DNA of 64,000 nt from an uncultured Lachnospiraceae bacterium (GTDB taxonomy: Bacteria > Bacillota > Clostridia > Lachnospirales > Lachnospiraceae). The notes under the pieces were generated by a model that saw nothing but the letters and a program-made list of their open reading frames with translations, did no database searches and was not told where the DNA came from. A program made the translations under genes and the position numbers. Location: contig CANRHU010000002.1 in the NCBI GenBank assembly GCA_947630485.1, positions 41,398 to 105,397 of the forward strand. The letters run 5' to 3'. Shown here piece by piece: positions 31,569-41,089 of this stretch (positions within the stretch are counted from its first letter, which is position 1; each line of letters begins with the position of its first letter).

Positions 31569-34472
31569 ATGGCGGAGATAATAGCTTCGACTTATGAAGT
31601 GCTGGAGAAGATTGGTGCCGGAGGCGGCGGAAACGTATATCTGGCGAACCATCTGCGCCTGAACAAGAAGGTAGTCTTAAAAGCGGACAAGCGGAAACTT
31701 ACGACGCGCGAGGATCTTCTGCGTCGTGAGGTGGATGTTCTTAAGAATCTGAGCCATCCATATATACCTTCGGTATACGATTTCTTTGTGGAGAATGACA
31801 CAGTTTATACGGTCATGGACTATATAGACGGCGAAAGTCTAGATAAACCGCTAAAACGCGGAGAGAAATATCCCCAGCCCCAGGTGATCAAGTGGGCGGT
31901 CCAGCTTCTTGAAGCTCTGGAGTACCTGCATAGTCCGACACATGGGGATCCGCCTAGAGGCTATGTTCACAGCGATATCAAACCGGCCAATCTGATGCGC
32001 CGGCCCAACAATGACATCTGTCTGATCGATTTTAACATTACGCTGGCAATCGGAGAGGAGAATCAGATCGGCTGCAGCGCCGGTTATGCTTCGCCGGAGC
32101 ATTACGGACTGGATTTTTCCACCGATGCGGACAACACGGTGGATCCGGGTGCTACGGAAACCGCGCCCCAAGCGACGGATGGCGACGCCACAATCACCGT
32201 GTCCAGATACCTGGACGCATTGGCGGCAGGGGTCTATGCCGGGAAATCCTCCGGTCTGACCGGAAGTTCATCGAACATGCGCAAGAAGGTTGTGGTTCCT
32301 GATGTGCGTTCCGATATTTATAGCACTGGGGCTACGCTGTACCATCTGCTGAGCGGCAGGCGGCCTGCCCGCAGTGCTCTGGAGGTAGAGTCGCTTTCGG
32401 AGAAGGAGTTCAGTCCGCAGATTGTAAAGATCATTACGAGGGCCATGAACCCTAACCCGGATCTCAGATATCAGACGGCTGCGGAGATGCTCTATGATTT
32501 CACTCATCTGTGGGAGAACGATCCGCGGGTGAAGCGGATGAAGAGGAGAAACTGGGCTGCGGCCGCTTTGTCTGCGCTGATCTTCGTTGTCGGGGCCGCG
32601 TCCGCGTTCGTCGGTCTTAAGCGTATGCAGACCACGGAAAACTGGCTGAAGCTTTCCGAGTACTCCCGCAACGCGCTGGAGGCGGGGGATTCCGCGCTGG
32701 CCGTCCGGTATGCGCTGCAGGCGCTTCCGGAGAGGACCGGAAGCTTCCTGGAGCCGCCTTATACGGCGGAAGCGCAAAGCGCGCTGACAGACGCGCTGGC
32801 GGTATACGATCTCTATGACGGCTACAAGACCAGTGGTGCCGTCAATCTGCCGTCCGCGCCGTTTATGATGGAGATTTCGCCGGATGGAAAGACGGCGGTG
32901 TGCATTTATGCGTACGAGGCGGCGGTTGTCGATACGGAGACGGCCCGGATCCGGAAGACGATCCCGGCCGCGGAGTCCGCGCTCAGCGAGGCCCGGTATC
33001 TGGATTCGGATACGGTTCTGCTGGCAGGGGCGGAGGGGCTTACAGCCTATGATATCGCAGCGGACCGGGTGCTGTGGACAGGCGCTCCCGCGACCAGCAT
33101 CGCCCTGTCCGGGGACGGACGGCGGGCGGCGGCGGTATACCGGGATGAGACGGAGGCCCGCATATATGATACGGCGGACGGAAGCGTGGTTTCTACGGTC
33201 GATTTTGGAGGGCGGCGGCAGAGTGTGACGGTGAATGATATCTTTGCGAATCCGCGCGACAATCTGTGGGCGATGAACGAGGACGGCACGCTTCTGGGGG
33301 CCAGCTTCTCAGACGGTTCGCTGGAGGTGTTTGATCTGGAACATCCGGATGACGGGATCATTCTTTACGAGGCAGGTTCCGGCTACAGCCATTTCGAAGG
33401 GGGCTTCTATCAGAAGTATTTTGCGTTCTCTGCGACGACGCCCGGAGATTCCGTATTCAGTGTGATCGATACGGTGAAAAAGGAGGAGACCGGAGGCTTC
33501 GAATCCGGAAAAGCCTTCGGCGTGGAGACGGATGAGACCGGCATCTATGTGCAGACGGAAAATCTGCTGGTGAAGATTCATCCGGTGACGGGGGAACAGG
33601 AGCCGCTTGTTACGGTTTCGGATGATATACTGCGCTTCGCCAGAGGCGGAGAGCACACGCTGATCACCTCCGGGGACAAATTTATGTTTTATGACAGCCG
33701 CGCCAATCTGATGTCCAGCCACACGAAGGAATTCGGAGGCGATTTCGTTCAGCTGGCGGAGGGGACGGCGCTGATTGGCAGTATGGATTCACCGTTAGTG
33801 CGGGTGATGAAATATGTCGATTATCCGGAGGCTCAGGTATTTTCTTATGACTCGTCCTACGCGCATGATGAGGCCAGAATCAGCGCCGATCAAAAGACGG
33901 TTATGCTGTTTTCCTACGATCAGTTCCGGGTGTACGGAATGGACGGCAGGCTGATTGCGGAGGTCGATATTCCGGACGCCGGGCAGGTTTACGATCAGCA
34001 GTACCGAAGGGAAGAGACCGGTTCCTGCCTGCAGGTAATCTACAATGACGGGCGAATCAGGACGTACAGCGCAAAGGATGGGTCTCTGCTTTCCGTGGAG
34101 AGCGGGGAGGCGCCTGCGGAGGGTATGTACGAGGAATTTACGACGGACAGCCTGCGGATCACTTCGCCGCTTCACGGAACGCCGGCAGCTTATGATATTG
34201 AAAGCGGACGGCTGGTGCGGGAGCTTGATCAGGATGCCTATCTGACTTATGTGACGCAGAGCGGAGATGATATCGTTGTCCAGTTTGTGACGGCAGACGG
34301 GTATTGTTACGGTCAGCTGCTGGATGGACAGTGCGGGGTGCTGGCCAGTCTGCCGTACCTCTGCGATGTGTATGATGGCGAACTGTATTTCGATTATCCG
34401 ACCGGCAATGTGCGGAAATCCCGTATTTATGGGATCGATGAGTTAATTTCGATGGCGCGTGGGAGAAAATGA
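31569..34472 (+). CDS. Transmembrane Ser/Thr protein kinase with outer beta-propeller
   Basis: A 967-residue receptor-type kinase. The kinase domain is at residues 8-315: Gly loop GAGGGGNVY, Lys38 in VVLKAD, catalytic HSDIKPANL (134-142) and metal motif DFN (154-156) where DFG is usual. A Thr/Ala/Asp-rich insert (about 183-240) separates ASPEHYG from PDVRSDIYSTG. A transmembrane segment at 329-350 leads to an outer part of about 600 residues with WD40/PQQ-like blades (SPDGKTAVCIY, LSGDGRRAAAVY). It closes the Tad operon and is paired with FHA and PP2C genes, so it probably couples an outside signal to pilus function. Catalytic Lys and Asp are present, so activity is plausible. Confidence 0.88.
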   Translation: MAEIIASTYEVLEKIGAGGGGNVYLANHLRLNKKVVLKADKRKLTTREDLLRREVDVLKNLSHPYIPSVYDFFVENDTVYTVMDYIDGESLDKPLKRGEKYPQPQVIKWAVQLLEALEYLHSPTHGDPPRGYVHSDIKPANLMRRPNNDICLIDFNITLAIGEENQIGCSAGYASPEHYGLDFSTDADNTVDPGATETAPQATDGDATITVSRYLDALAAGVYAGKSSGLTGSSSNMRKKVVVPDVRSDIYSTGATLYHLLSGRRPARSALEVESLSEKEFSPQIVKIITRAMNPNPDLRYQTAAEMLYDFTHLWENDPRVKRMKRRNWAAAALSALIFVVGAASAFVGLKRMQTTENWLKLSEYSRNALEAGDSALAVRYALQALPERTGSFLEPPYTAEAQSALTDALAVYDLYDGYKTSGAVNLPSAPFMMEISPDGKTAVCIYAYEAAVVDTETARIRKTIPAAESALSEARYLDSDTVLLAGAEGLTAYDIAADRVLWTGAPATSIALSGDGRRAAAVYRDETEARIYDTADGSVVSTVDFGGRRQSVTVNDIFANPRDNLWAMNEDGTLLGASFSDGSLEVFDLEHPDDGIILYEAGSGYSHFEGGFYQKYFAFSATTPGDSVFSVIDTVKKEETGGFESGKAFGVETDETGIYVQTENLLVKIHPVTGEQEPLVTVSDDILRFARGGEHTLITSGDKFMFYDSRANLMSSHTKEFGGDFVQLAEGTALIGSMDSPLVRVMKYVDYPEAQVFSYDSSYAHDEARISADQKTVMLFSYDQFRVYGMDGRLIAEVDIPDAGQVYDQQYRREETGSCLQVIYNDGRIRTYSAKDGSLLSVESGEAPAEGMYEEFTTDSLRITSPLHGTPAAYDIESGRLVRELDQDAYLTYVTQSGDDIVVQFVTADGYCYGQLLDGQCGVLASLPYLCDVYDGELYFDYPTGNVRKSRIYGIDELISMARGRK

Positions 34473-34483
34473 GAAAAACAAAA

Positions 34484-34534
34484 ATAATTCCAATAGAATT
34501 AATACTTGCCTATTAGAATTATTGGAGATATAAT
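34484..34534 (+). promoter_or_regulatory. Promoter and operators of the surface-protein gene
   Basis: The dyad ATAATTCCAATAGAATTAA lies at 34484-34502, TTGCCT at 34506-34511 and TATAAT at 34529-34534 with a 17-base spacer holding ATTAGAATTATT. The layout is the same as at 17886-17936. It begins 12 bases after the kinase stop, so the surface protein has its own but co-regulated transcript. Confidence 0.75.
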
Positions 34535-34585
34535 AAGAGAAGGATCGTGCTTCGATCTGAAAAAGAAGCAGAAGGAGAAAAGGAT

Positions 34586-37500
34586 ATGAGCGGTATCAGA
34601 AGAAAACTTTCGCTTGTGTTGACGCTGGCTCTGGTGCTGGGATCCGGTCTGAATCCGGGAATCCCTGTCAGGGCGGCGGCCCCCACCGAGTCTGTCGCGT
34701 CGACAGAAGAGGGGAAGCAGGAGACAAAAGAGAAGCAGGAGGAGACAAAGGAAACGAAAGCCGAGCAGGAAACGGAAACAGAGCAGGAAACAGAAGCGGA
34801 GCAGGAAACGAAAGCCAAGCAGGAAACAGAAGCGGAGGAAACGCCGGAGACAAAAGAAACGCAGGAGACGAAAGCGGAGGACGAACTGGAAGAGGAAGTC
34901 GCTGGGATTTCGCTGGCGACAGGTTCTGATGCGTCGCAGAAGCCCGCGGTGATGTCGCTTTTGAATATTCAGACGACATATGCTTACCTGATTCTGAGAG
35001 AACTGTCAGATGAGCAGCTGAAGGCCGTTTCCCTGCGGACGATTCTGGGAAATCTGATAGGCGATGATGGAGCAAAGATCGAGATGCCGGATGTGGCGGG
35101 GAAGAAGATTTTAGTAAACCTCTACGTAACCAGCGATGCGGAAGGGACCCGGGATCCCTCCTATCATCTGTCGGACGACTATGAAGAGAAAGCAGGGCTT
35201 GACGATACTGTTGATCTGTCGGTCGTGAACAGAAACGGATATAATTCATCCTATACGCTGGAAATTATGATCGGCAGCGGAGAGCAGCTGGACTATGATG
35301 CGGTTCTGTATCGCATTGAGATTATTCTGGCGAACGAGTACGAGTCCTTGTTTTCTTATTATTTATATCCTGAGAGCGGAGGACAGGAGATTGAGTGTAC
35401 ATCTTTGACGGAGTCCGCTTCCGCCATTACTGTAGACGCTGACATTCCGGTAACAGCGGTGAATTTTTACATTCCTGACAGCGCTTACCAGGAGGCAGCC
35501 TCTTATCAACTGAGGATGTCAACAGGCGTGTACAATTATTCCGATAAAATTTCTGCGGAGGTCTATCGGATTGAGGATCTTTTGGCATATCTAAAGAATC
35601 CGAAGGCGGGACTCGACAGTGCAAAGGCCTTGACTGAGGATCTGTCCGATTATAGTTCCAGGCTTTCAGGCAGCTTTAAACCGGTCAGTCAGGAAACGGC
35701 GCTGCAGGCGGACAATTTCTTTGGCATTGTCTATCGGGATACCGTATCGAAGGCGATACTCGGATATGAGGGAATGATCTTTACCGTCCTTCCGGGCGAC
35801 AGCAGTTTGCCGCAGGGTTCCATCTATACGCCGGACGGCAGCGTGATGAAAGATATTGTGGATTATACTAATTTTTCTGAAAGAAAACAAAGAGTGTTCC
35901 ATACGCTGGATACCTCTCAGAAGCCGAACGGCGTACAGGTAGATTATAGTGATTCTTCGTCCAGCATTATGTATACCGGGTATATTCTGGATGAAGGTTA
36001 TTCGGGGGATGCCGAGTATTACTACATATTGGATGCGAGTGCGTCGGCCACGATCAGCAAGATCGTGGAGGGACGCTATAAGACCCTGGAGGATGTTCAG
36101 AATGCGGCGGACATCACCTCGCTTGTAATGCCGTCCGACAGGAGCAAGGCGCCTTATGGATATAAGATCGCTTTTAAGAATTATGAATCGAAGTATTTTA
36201 CCGTAGTATATAAGGACAATACGATAGGCAGTTATTATATTTATGTCAGGGGCGAAAGCTTAAGCGGAACGCCCTACAGCAGCGACCCTGTGGTAAATAG
36301 AGAGGATCCATGGTTCCGTGTAACAGGCGTAGAGGGCGGTTATGCGTATTGTGTAGAAAATGATGAGGATACGACCTACGACACCCTGTATGGCTATGGC
36401 TACCAGACGCTGCTTGTTGATGACGAATACGGCAGTACCGTTGATCTTACCAAAGTGAAGCTGCAATTTTATAAGGCTGACAATGTGACGATCCAGACCG
36501 GTTCCACGGTGCTTGTATCCGGGCAGACGGAGCTTGATTTTTCGCACGGTCCGGTGCTGCTGACCGCGCATTTTACGGGCGGCAATATAAAGAACTACTA
36601 TGTGACGGTGAAGAAAAAGTCGGAGGCCGGCCCGGAGCTGTTTGTAAACTATCCGGATCAGCATCCCGACGATGCGGAGGGCAATACGAGAGAGGTCTTC
36701 CTGACCGAGTATTTTGAGAACAGGCACGATATCCTGCTGGCCAATATCGGAAGCAGGGATATTACAGACCTTGAGGTAAAGCTTGTTGACGCCAAGAACG
36801 TGATCCTGGACGATTACTGGACTGTCGGCGGGGATCACCGAACCTTAAAAGCGACAAATTGGTACTATAGTTCCGGAAAATCGGATAATCTGGCCAAAAT
36901 CCGTCTTCTTCCCGACCCGAACAGCAAAGGCGGGGAGATCAGCGGTACACTGGTGATTTCAGGAGCGGGCAAGACGGTCGAGATCAATCTGACCGGTTAT
37001 GCCGGTAATCCGATCATTGTGACGGACGCGCTCGACGACGCGGTGAAGTACGTTCCGTATTCCTACCTTGTTATGACGGACAATATGTACGATTGGAACA
37101 AGGTCACATTCAAAGTGGAGAGCGGAAAGCTGCCGGAAGGCGTTCGGATGTATGAGACGACCGGCGAGATTTACGGAGTGCCGAAGGAAACCGGCGAATT
37201 CCCGGTAACGATAACGGCCAGCTATCAGCGGACCAACGCGGCGGACAACGGTTTCAGCGTGGCGCAGTTCACACCGTCCAGGAAACAGCTGACCCTGACC
37301 GTGAAGGATAACACGAACGAGAATGTTTATAAGGAGACGGATGCCGGATATGCGCTGGAGGAGCATATCGGTCAGGATATGGGAGGGTATGACTTCTATC
37401 TGGCGGCTCCCAGCGACCAGCTTTTTGTCTCGGCCGGCGTGATGGAAGAGTTTACCGGAAAGGTATTCCTGAACGGCGAGCCGCTGACCGAGGGAACGGA

Positions 37501-38368
37501 TTACACGGTTGAGAGCGGCAGTACCAGAATCACGGTCCGCAGCCAGACCTTCGCCAGTAAAGCCAAGAAAGACGGAACGGTCAACACGATTGCCGCCGAG
37601 TTCCGTAGGAAAGGTGCGGACGGAAACGTCAACGCCGGTAAAGGTACGGAATCCATACAGGAGATGAGGGAGACCTCCCAGAACTTCCGGATGGGACAGA
37701 CCGGCAGCAGTTCCGGTTCCAGCTCCAGTTCCGGTTCCAGCTCCGGTTCTTCGGGAAGTTCGGAGAGCGTATCGTCGTCTGTTCCTGTCGTCAAAGACAG
37801 TAACTGGACGCAGGACGCCAAGGGCTGGAAACATAAGATGGATAACGGCGCTTGGGCGGCCGACTGCTGGCAGAAGCTGACCTATAAGGGGCAGACCGAC
37901 TGGTATTATTTCGGGTCGGACGGTTATATGCTGACAGGATGGTTTACCGACGCGGCCGGCAGGAGATATTATCTGACGAAGGCCGGAGAGGGAACCGAAG
38001 GCGCGATGGCCATCGGCTGGCGCATGCTCGATGGAAAGTGGTACTATTTCAACACAGCCGCGGAGGGCGTGGAAGGCGCGCTGGTAGATATCGGCTGGCA
38101 TTATCTGGAATATAACCATGCCACCGATTGGTACTACTTTGATGAGAGCCGCGCCATGGCGACCGGTTGGATCACGGATGATGGCCGCAGATATTATCTG
38201 AATCCCATATCTGACGGTTTTAAGGGGAAGATGCTGGTCGGCTGGCAGTCCATCAGCGGCCGCATGTATTATTTCAATGAGGTTTCCAACGGCACGAGGG
38301 GAGCGATGCTGACCAATACGACGGTCGGCGCATACCGCGTAGGCCGGGACGGGGCCCGTGTGGAATAG
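34586..38368 (+). CDS. Large secreted surface protein with choline-binding-type repeats
   Basis: A 1260-residue protein. A signal peptide (residues 1-30, ending in PVRA) is followed by a Glu/Thr/Lys-rich repeat region (about 33-110, ETEAEQETKAKQETEAE). The centre (120-1030) is beta-rich and contains a putative Ig-like segment, LPEGVRMYETTGEIYGVPKE. A Ser/Gly linker near 1045-1070 leads to cell-wall-binding repeats with GW and WYYF motifs (TDWYYFGSDGYMLTGWFTD, DGKWYYFNT). Such repeats bind wall teichoic or choline-type ligands. AGGAGAAAAGG precedes the ATG. It shares the pilus-type promoter and probably acts as a co-expressed adhesin or pilus wall partner. Confidence 0.85.
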   Translation: MSGIRRKLSLVLTLALVLGSGLNPGIPVRAAAPTESVASTEEGKQETKEKQEETKETKAEQETETEQETEAEQETKAKQETEAEETPETKETQETKAEDELEEEVAGISLATGSDASQKPAVMSLLNIQTTYAYLILRELSDEQLKAVSLRTILGNLIGDDGAKIEMPDVAGKKILVNLYVTSDAEGTRDPSYHLSDDYEEKAGLDDTVDLSVVNRNGYNSSYTLEIMIGSGEQLDYDAVLYRIEIILANEYESLFSYYLYPESGGQEIECTSLTESASAITVDADIPVTAVNFYIPDSAYQEAASYQLRMSTGVYNYSDKISAEVYRIEDLLAYLKNPKAGLDSAKALTEDLSDYSSRLSGSFKPVSQETALQADNFFGIVYRDTVSKAILGYEGMIFTVLPGDSSLPQGSIYTPDGSVMKDIVDYTNFSERKQRVFHTLDTSQKPNGVQVDYSDSSSSIMYTGYILDEGYSGDAEYYYILDASASATISKIVEGRYKTLEDVQNAADITSLVMPSDRSKAPYGYKIAFKNYESKYFTVVYKDNTIGSYYIYVRGESLSGTPYSSDPVVNREDPWFRVTGVEGGYAYCVENDEDTTYDTLYGYGYQTLLVDDEYGSTVDLTKVKLQFYKADNVTIQTGSTVLVSGQTELDFSHGPVLLTAHFTGGNIKNYYVTVKKKSEAGPELFVNYPDQHPDDAEGNTREVFLTEYFENRHDILLANIGSRDITDLEVKLVDAKNVILDDYWTVGGDHRTLKATNWYYSSGKSDNLAKIRLLPDPNSKGGEISGTLVISGAGKTVEINLTGYAGNPIIVTDALDDAVKYVPYSYLVMTDNMYDWNKVTFKVESGKLPEGVRMYETTGEIYGVPKETGEFPVTITASYQRTNAADNGFSVAQFTPSRKQLTLTVKDNTNENVYKETDAGYALEEHIGQDMGGYDFYLAAPSDQLFVSAGVMEEFTGKVFLNGEPLTEGTDYTVESGSTRITVRSQTFASKAKKDGTVNTIAAEFRRKGADGNVNAGKGTESIQEMRETSQNFRMGQTGSSSGSSSSSGSSSGSSGSSESVSSSVPVVKDSNWTQDAKGWKHKMDNGAWAADCWQKLTYKGQTDWYYFGSDGYMLTGWFTDAAGRRYYLTKAGEGTEGAMAIGWRMLDGKWYYFNTAAEGVEGALVDIGWHYLEYNHATDWYYFDESRAMATGWITDDGRRYYLNPISDGFKGKMLVGWQSISGRMYYFNEVSNGTRGAMLTNTTVGAYRVGRDGARVE

Positions 38369-38409
38369 AAAACGGATCGGTAAAGTTAGGATTTTCAGGG
38401 GAGTTTCAT

Positions 38410-38439
38410 GAGGCCGGCGCTTTTTGCCGGCCTCTTTTT
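38410..38439 (+). terminator. Terminator after the surface-protein gene
   Basis: A 9-bp GC-rich stem (GAGGCCGGC at 38410-38418 with GCCGGCCTC at 38426-38434) with a 7-base loop is followed by five T residues. Confidence 0.88.
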
Positions 38440-38453
38440 CTGTCATACAAGAC

Positions 38454-38482
38454 TTGCAAACAGGCGGAAAAGCGTGTATATT
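38454..38482 (+). promoter_or_regulatory. Candidate sigma-A promoter of the MATE gene
   Basis: TTGCAA (38454-38459) and TATATT (38477-38482) with a 17-base spacer lie about 40 bases before the MATE start codon. Confidence 0.55.
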
Positions 38483-38521
38483 GATTTTGCGTACAGAAAA
38501 GACAGAGAGAAGGTCTATGTT

Positions 38522-39955
38522 ATGAAAACAGATCAGAAACGGGCGGGCGCGGTGCTTCCCGACAGAGGAGGCTCTCCCGACCGCATCCATCATCACGGCC
38601 GGCCGCATCCGGTTACGGAAACAGGCGAGGCGTACCTGTTTTCCAATCAGGATCTGGCAAGGCTCATCGGGCCGCTGATCATCGAGCAGATTCTGGCGGT
38701 GACCGTAGGCATGATGGATACGATGATGGTCTCCAGCGCCGGCGAGGCGGCCACCTCCGGCGTGTCTCTGGTGGATATGATCAGCAACCTGATCATCAAT
38801 ATCTTCGCGGCCGTCGCCACAGGCGGGGCGGTGGTCACGTCCCACTATCTGGGGCGGAGAGACGGGCGGGAGGCCAGGCGGTCGGCGGGGCAGCTGTTAG
38901 TGATTACGGCGCTGATTGCGGTTGTGATCATGGTATTTGCGATCGTATGCAGGCGGCCGCTTATGAACACGCTCTACCGGGGCATCGAGGAGGACGTGAT
39001 GAGAAACGCCCTGGTCTATCTGGTGATCTCGGCGCTGTCCTATCCGTTTCTTGCGGTATATAATTCCTGCGCGGCGCTTTTCCGTTCCATGGGCAATTCC
39101 CGGATCTCCATGCAGGTGTCCATCGTGATGAACCTGATCAATGTGGCCGGCAACGCCTGGTTCATCTTCGGCATGGGCTGGGGAGTGGCAGGCGCGGCGC
39201 TGGCGACGCTGATCTCCAGGATCGTGGCCTGCGTGGTGCTGTTCGTGCGGCTGCATAACCGGAGGCTTGAGGTGTATCTGGAGCGCGGCTGGCTCTGCTG
39301 GGACGGCGCGACGATCCGCCGAATCCTGCATATCGGGATTCCCAACGGCGTGGAGAACAGCATCTTCCAGCTGGGACGCGTGCTGGTGGTCAGCATCATC
39401 GCTACCTTCGGCACCGTGCAGATTGCGGCCAACGCGGTAGCCAATAATTTCGACGGCATGGGCGTGCTGCCGGGACAGGCCATGAATCTGGCCATGATCA
39501 CGGTCATCGGGCAGTGCGTGGGCGCCGGGGACTATGACCAGGCGGACTATTACGCGAAGAAGATGATGAAAATCACCTATCTGATCAACAGTCTGTGCTG
39601 TGCCGGCGTGATCCTGTCGCTTCCGCTGACGCTGCGCCTTTATAATCTGTCCTACGAGACGCTTCGGCTGTCCTTTTTCCTGATCCTGATTCACGACGGC
39701 TTCGCGATTCTCATGTGGCCGTCAGCGTTCACGCTGGCTAACGTCCTGCGTGCCTCCGGCGACGTGCGGTTCCCGATGGTGGTGTCCATCGCCTCCATGA
39801 TCATTTTCCGCATCGGCTTAAGCTATGTGATCGGCGTCGGAATGGGCCTTGGCGCTATCGGCGTCTGGATCGCCATGGTGGTGGACTGGGTCGCGCGGAT
39901 GAGCTGCTTTATCGGACGGTACATGAGCGGGAAGTGGAAGACGATGAAGGTATAA
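38522..39955 (+). CDS. MATE-family multidrug/cation efflux transporter
   Basis: A 477-residue membrane protein with about twelve hydrophobic segments. The first 40 residues are a polar extension (MKTDQKRAGAVLPDRGGSPD). QDLARLIGPLIIEQILAVTV and ATSGVSLVDMISNLIINIFA match the MATE N-terminal bundle, and the second half repeats the pattern. MATE proteins export organic cations or drugs in exchange for sodium or protons. The start at 38522 has AGAGAAGG upstream. It stands alone between a terminator and the next promoter. Confidence 0.9.
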   Translation: MKTDQKRAGAVLPDRGGSPDRIHHHGRPHPVTETGEAYLFSNQDLARLIGPLIIEQILAVTVGMMDTMMVSSAGEAATSGVSLVDMISNLIINIFAAVATGGAVVTSHYLGRRDGREARRSAGQLLVITALIAVVIMVFAIVCRRPLMNTLYRGIEEDVMRNALVYLVISALSYPFLAVYNSCAALFRSMGNSRISMQVSIVMNLINVAGNAWFIFGMGWGVAGAALATLISRIVACVVLFVRLHNRRLEVYLERGWLCWDGATIRRILHIGIPNGVENSIFQLGRVLVVSIIATFGTVQIAANAVANNFDGMGVLPGQAMNLAMITVIGQCVGAGDYDQADYYAKKMMKITYLINSLCCAGVILSLPLTLRLYNLSYETLRLSFFLILIHDGFAILMWPSAFTLANVLRASGDVRFPMVVSIASMIIFRIGLSYVIGVGMGLGAIGVWIAMVVDWVARMSCFIGRYMSGKWKTMKV

Positions 39956-39971
39956 TGATACAGGGAAGTTC

Positions 39972-40001
39972 TTGACAGTATCCGTCAATATATGCTATTA
40001 T
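39972..40001 (+). promoter_or_regulatory. Candidate promoter of the first DUF62 gene
   Basis: TTGACA (39972-39977) and TATTAT (39996-40001) are 18 bases apart. The leader to the start codon at 40056 is about 48 bases. Confidence 0.5.
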
Positions 40002-40055
40002 GCGAAAGGTGAGCGTTTTCAGGAAAATTAACAGAAGTCAGAGGATTTATCATAT

Positions 40056-40907
40056 ATGCGTGACAGTGGAGAATTAAAGGCATTGGTGCTTCAGACGGAT
40101 TTCGGCCTGGCGGACGGCGCGGTGTGCGCGATGTACGGCGTGGCGCGTACGGTTTGTCCGGGGCTGCCGATCTTCGATCTGACGCATGAGATCGAGCCGT
40201 ATCATATCTGGGAGGCAAGCTACCGGCTGATTCAGGCGGTGCCGTACTGGCCGGAGGGGACTGTTTTTGTGTCTGTCGTGGATCCCGGCGTCGGCTCGAC
40301 CAGAAGAAGCATTGTGGCCAGAACGACCGGGGGCCACTATGTGGTGACGCCGGATAACGGTACGCTGACCCATGTGAAGCAGATATTCGGGATCGAGGAG
40401 GTCCGTACCATCGACGAGGTGGTGAACCGCAGACCGCACACGGAACGCTCGTATACCTTCCACGGGAGAGACGTCTATGTGTTCAGCGGCGCCAGGCTGG
40501 CATCCGGGAAGATCACCTATGAGGAAGTAGGACCTTCGGTACCGGTGGAGAGTATCGTGGAACTGCCGCTGCTTCTGCCTGTAAAGGAGGACGGCGGGAT
40601 CACAGGCACCGTTGACGTTCTGGACGTGCGTTTCGGAAGTCTGTGGACCAACATCGGCTGTGAGGATTTTGACGAGCTGGGGATCGCTTACGGAGACCGC
40701 GCGGAGATCACCATAAGCTGCGACGGCAGGACCGTATACCAGAACCGGATCATTTACGGCCATTCGTTTGCGGATGTGTTCATCGGCGAGCCGATTCTGT
40801 ATGTCAATTCCTTAAACAGGCTTGCGGTGGCGATCAATCAGGGGAGCTTCGCCCGGGCCTATAATATCGGTACCGGAAACAACTGGCGGATCTCGATTCG
40901 CAAGTAG
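40056..40907 (+). CDS. SAM hydroxide adenosyltransferase (DUF62), paralog 1
   Basis: A 283-residue protein of the chlorinase/fluorinase-like DUF62 family. Landmarks are LQTDFG at the start, DLTHEIEPYHI, VSVVDPGVGS, YVVTPDNGTLTHV and TFHGRDVYVF. Characterised members without the halide loop use water or hydroxide to split S-adenosylmethionine into adenosine and methionine. A clear paralog lies at 45712-46572. Both flank an ECF transporter and a dipeptidase, which suggests a shared physiological role. Length is normal for the family. Confidence 0.9.
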   Translation: MRDSGELKALVLQTDFGLADGAVCAMYGVARTVCPGLPIFDLTHEIEPYHIWEASYRLIQAVPYWPEGTVFVSVVDPGVGSTRRSIVARTTGGHYVVTPDNGTLTHVKQIFGIEEVRTIDEVVNRRPHTERSYTFHGRDVYVFSGARLASGKITYEEVGPSVPVESIVELPLLLPVKEDGGITGTVDVLDVRFGSLWTNIGCEDFDELGIAYGDRAEITISCDGRTVYQNRIIYGHSFADVFIGEPILYVNSLNRLAVAINQGSFARAYNIGTGNNWRISIRK

Positions 40908-40912
40908 AGTCG

Positions 40913-40977
40913 GCGCCCGCCTACCACGGAAGGCGGCAGGAAGCCCGCGCCCGCCTTCCACAGAAGACGGCAGAAGC
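40913..40977. repeat. Imperfect direct repeat, about 30 bp, 34-bp period
   Basis: GCGCCCGCC followed by a similar ACGGAAGGCGGCAG or ACAGAAGACGGCAG occurs at about 40913 and 40947. Each copy can form a small CCGCC/GGCGG hairpin. No T run follows, so a terminator role is uncertain. The rest of the 183-base gap before the ECF gene shows nothing else clear. Confidence 0.4.
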
Positions 40978-41089
40978 CGGCACGCCGGTGTCCGGCAGCA
41001 GTCACAGTATTCTGCATGGGATTCCATGTGGGAGATAGATAACATTTTATCTTACCCTGTAAAACAGGCGGAAATGGAGGTTAACTGTT

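Noticed and set aside
36959..38845. A 628-codon open frame on the minus strand opposite the surface protein and MATE genes
   Set aside because: It crosses a strong terminator and two well-supported plus-strand genes. Its product has no domain and an Arg/His-rich composition typical of the reverse frame of GC-rich genes.
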